Source: Bacteroidales bacterium UBA4231 (GTDB lineage Bacteria; Bacteroidota; Bacteroidia; Bacteroidales; UBA932). From it: a DNA stretch of 61,465 nt. Positions 61,421-61,465 of this stretch are shown here, in pieces. Under the pieces are notes generated by a model, which made no database searches, was not told where the DNA came from, and was given only the letters and a program-made list of their open reading frames with translations. The position numbers were made by a program, and so were the translations under genes. The DNA is taken from the NCBI GenBank assembly GCA_002396335.1, contig DGXN01000005.1, forward strand, positions 1-61,465. Reading direction: 5' to 3'. How positions within the stretch are numbered: position 1 is the first letter of the stretch; each line of letters opens with the position of its first letter.

Positions 61421-61465
61421 ATGGTTTCTTACAAAGAATTAGGTCTTGTGAACACCCGTGAGATG
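61421..61465 (+). CDS. fba: Class II fructose-bisphosphate aldolase, 5' end only
   Basis: Fifteen codons, MVSYKELGLVNTREM, are visible before the window ends. This is the characteristic N-terminus of Bacteroidales class II fructose-1,6-bisphosphate aldolases. It follows a good -7 box, so it is transcribed separately from the tricorn-type gene. The catalytic domain is outside the window, so the call rests on the N-terminus alone. Confidence 0.75.
   Translation, partial: MVSYKELGLVNTREM

Noticed and set aside
1..61465. CRISPR arrays, prophage, integrative elements or antiphage systems
   Set aside because: No regularly spaced repeats, integrase, transposase, phage structural or defence-type genes were seen.

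Overview
The window is chromosomal DNA of a Bacteroidota bacterium, most likely order Bacteroidales. The evidence is a SusC/SusD pair, a short primary sigma factor, almost no Shine-Dalgarno sites, and -7 boxes of the form TAnnTTTG (often with a TTTG-like -33 box about 20 bases upstream) in front of many genes. The DNA is GC-rich and densely packed. Genes often overlap as ATGA, TAATG or TGATG, and three convergent pairs share a palindromic stop tetramer. I see no rRNA, CRISPR array, prophage or transposase gene. The genus cannot be named from this sequence alone.

Layout. 1-6.6 kb, minus strand: a wall-hydrolase/alarmone cluster (GH73 glucosaminidase, MltG, a Rel protein cut by the window edge), then RNase Z and ribosomal protein S1. 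6.6-12.8 kb: CorA, TraX-like protein, QueC, a GltD-like oxidoreductase, RecR, a BadF-type kinase, PnuC and tRNA-Thr(CGT), with two copies of a REP-like hairpin repeat. 12.9-16 kb, plus strand: HI0933-type flavoprotein, FKBP isomerase, QueD and QueE. 16-23.9 kb: MATE exporter, RecQ, an unknown protein, a YycJ-type metallohydrolase, a TPR protein and an M28-like protein with altered active-site motifs. 23.9-29.8 kb, plus strand: an overlapping operon of ABC exporter, CBM9-like protein carrying an in-frame repeat insertion, VanZ-like protein and golvesin-domain protein. 29.8-36.8 kb: ArgS, RpoD, HtrA, DnaN, a 25-bp inverted-repeat element, a DEDDh exonuclease and a TonB-domain lipoprotein.

36.8-40 kb is a cobalamin-uptake unit: a cobalamin riboswitch controls a BtuB-like receptor followed by a BtuF-like binding protein. 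The junction between them carries three copies of a 12-14 bp repeat that could form two mutually exclusive hairpins.

40-55 kb is a polysaccharide utilization locus, probably for an acetylated beta-mannan. It holds a Na+/solute symporter, GH130 phosphorylase, SusC, SusD, a two-module surface lipoprotein, two GH26 enzymes, a clan GH-A glycosidase and an SGNH acetylesterase, all on the minus strand, with a divergent AraC regulator. A 15-bp sequence occurs upstream of both the symporter and susC and is a candidate shared operator. 55-61.5 kb: a phosphodiesterase lipoprotein, NadD, GDPD, Gmk, a tricorn-type protease and the first codons of a class II fructose-bisphosphate aldolase.

The observations I consider most worth testing are the alternative hairpins at the btuB-btuF junction, the repeat inserted inside the CBM9 gene, the 25-bp inverted-repeat element after dnaN, the hairpin just upstream of rpoD, and the shared motif in the mannan locus.
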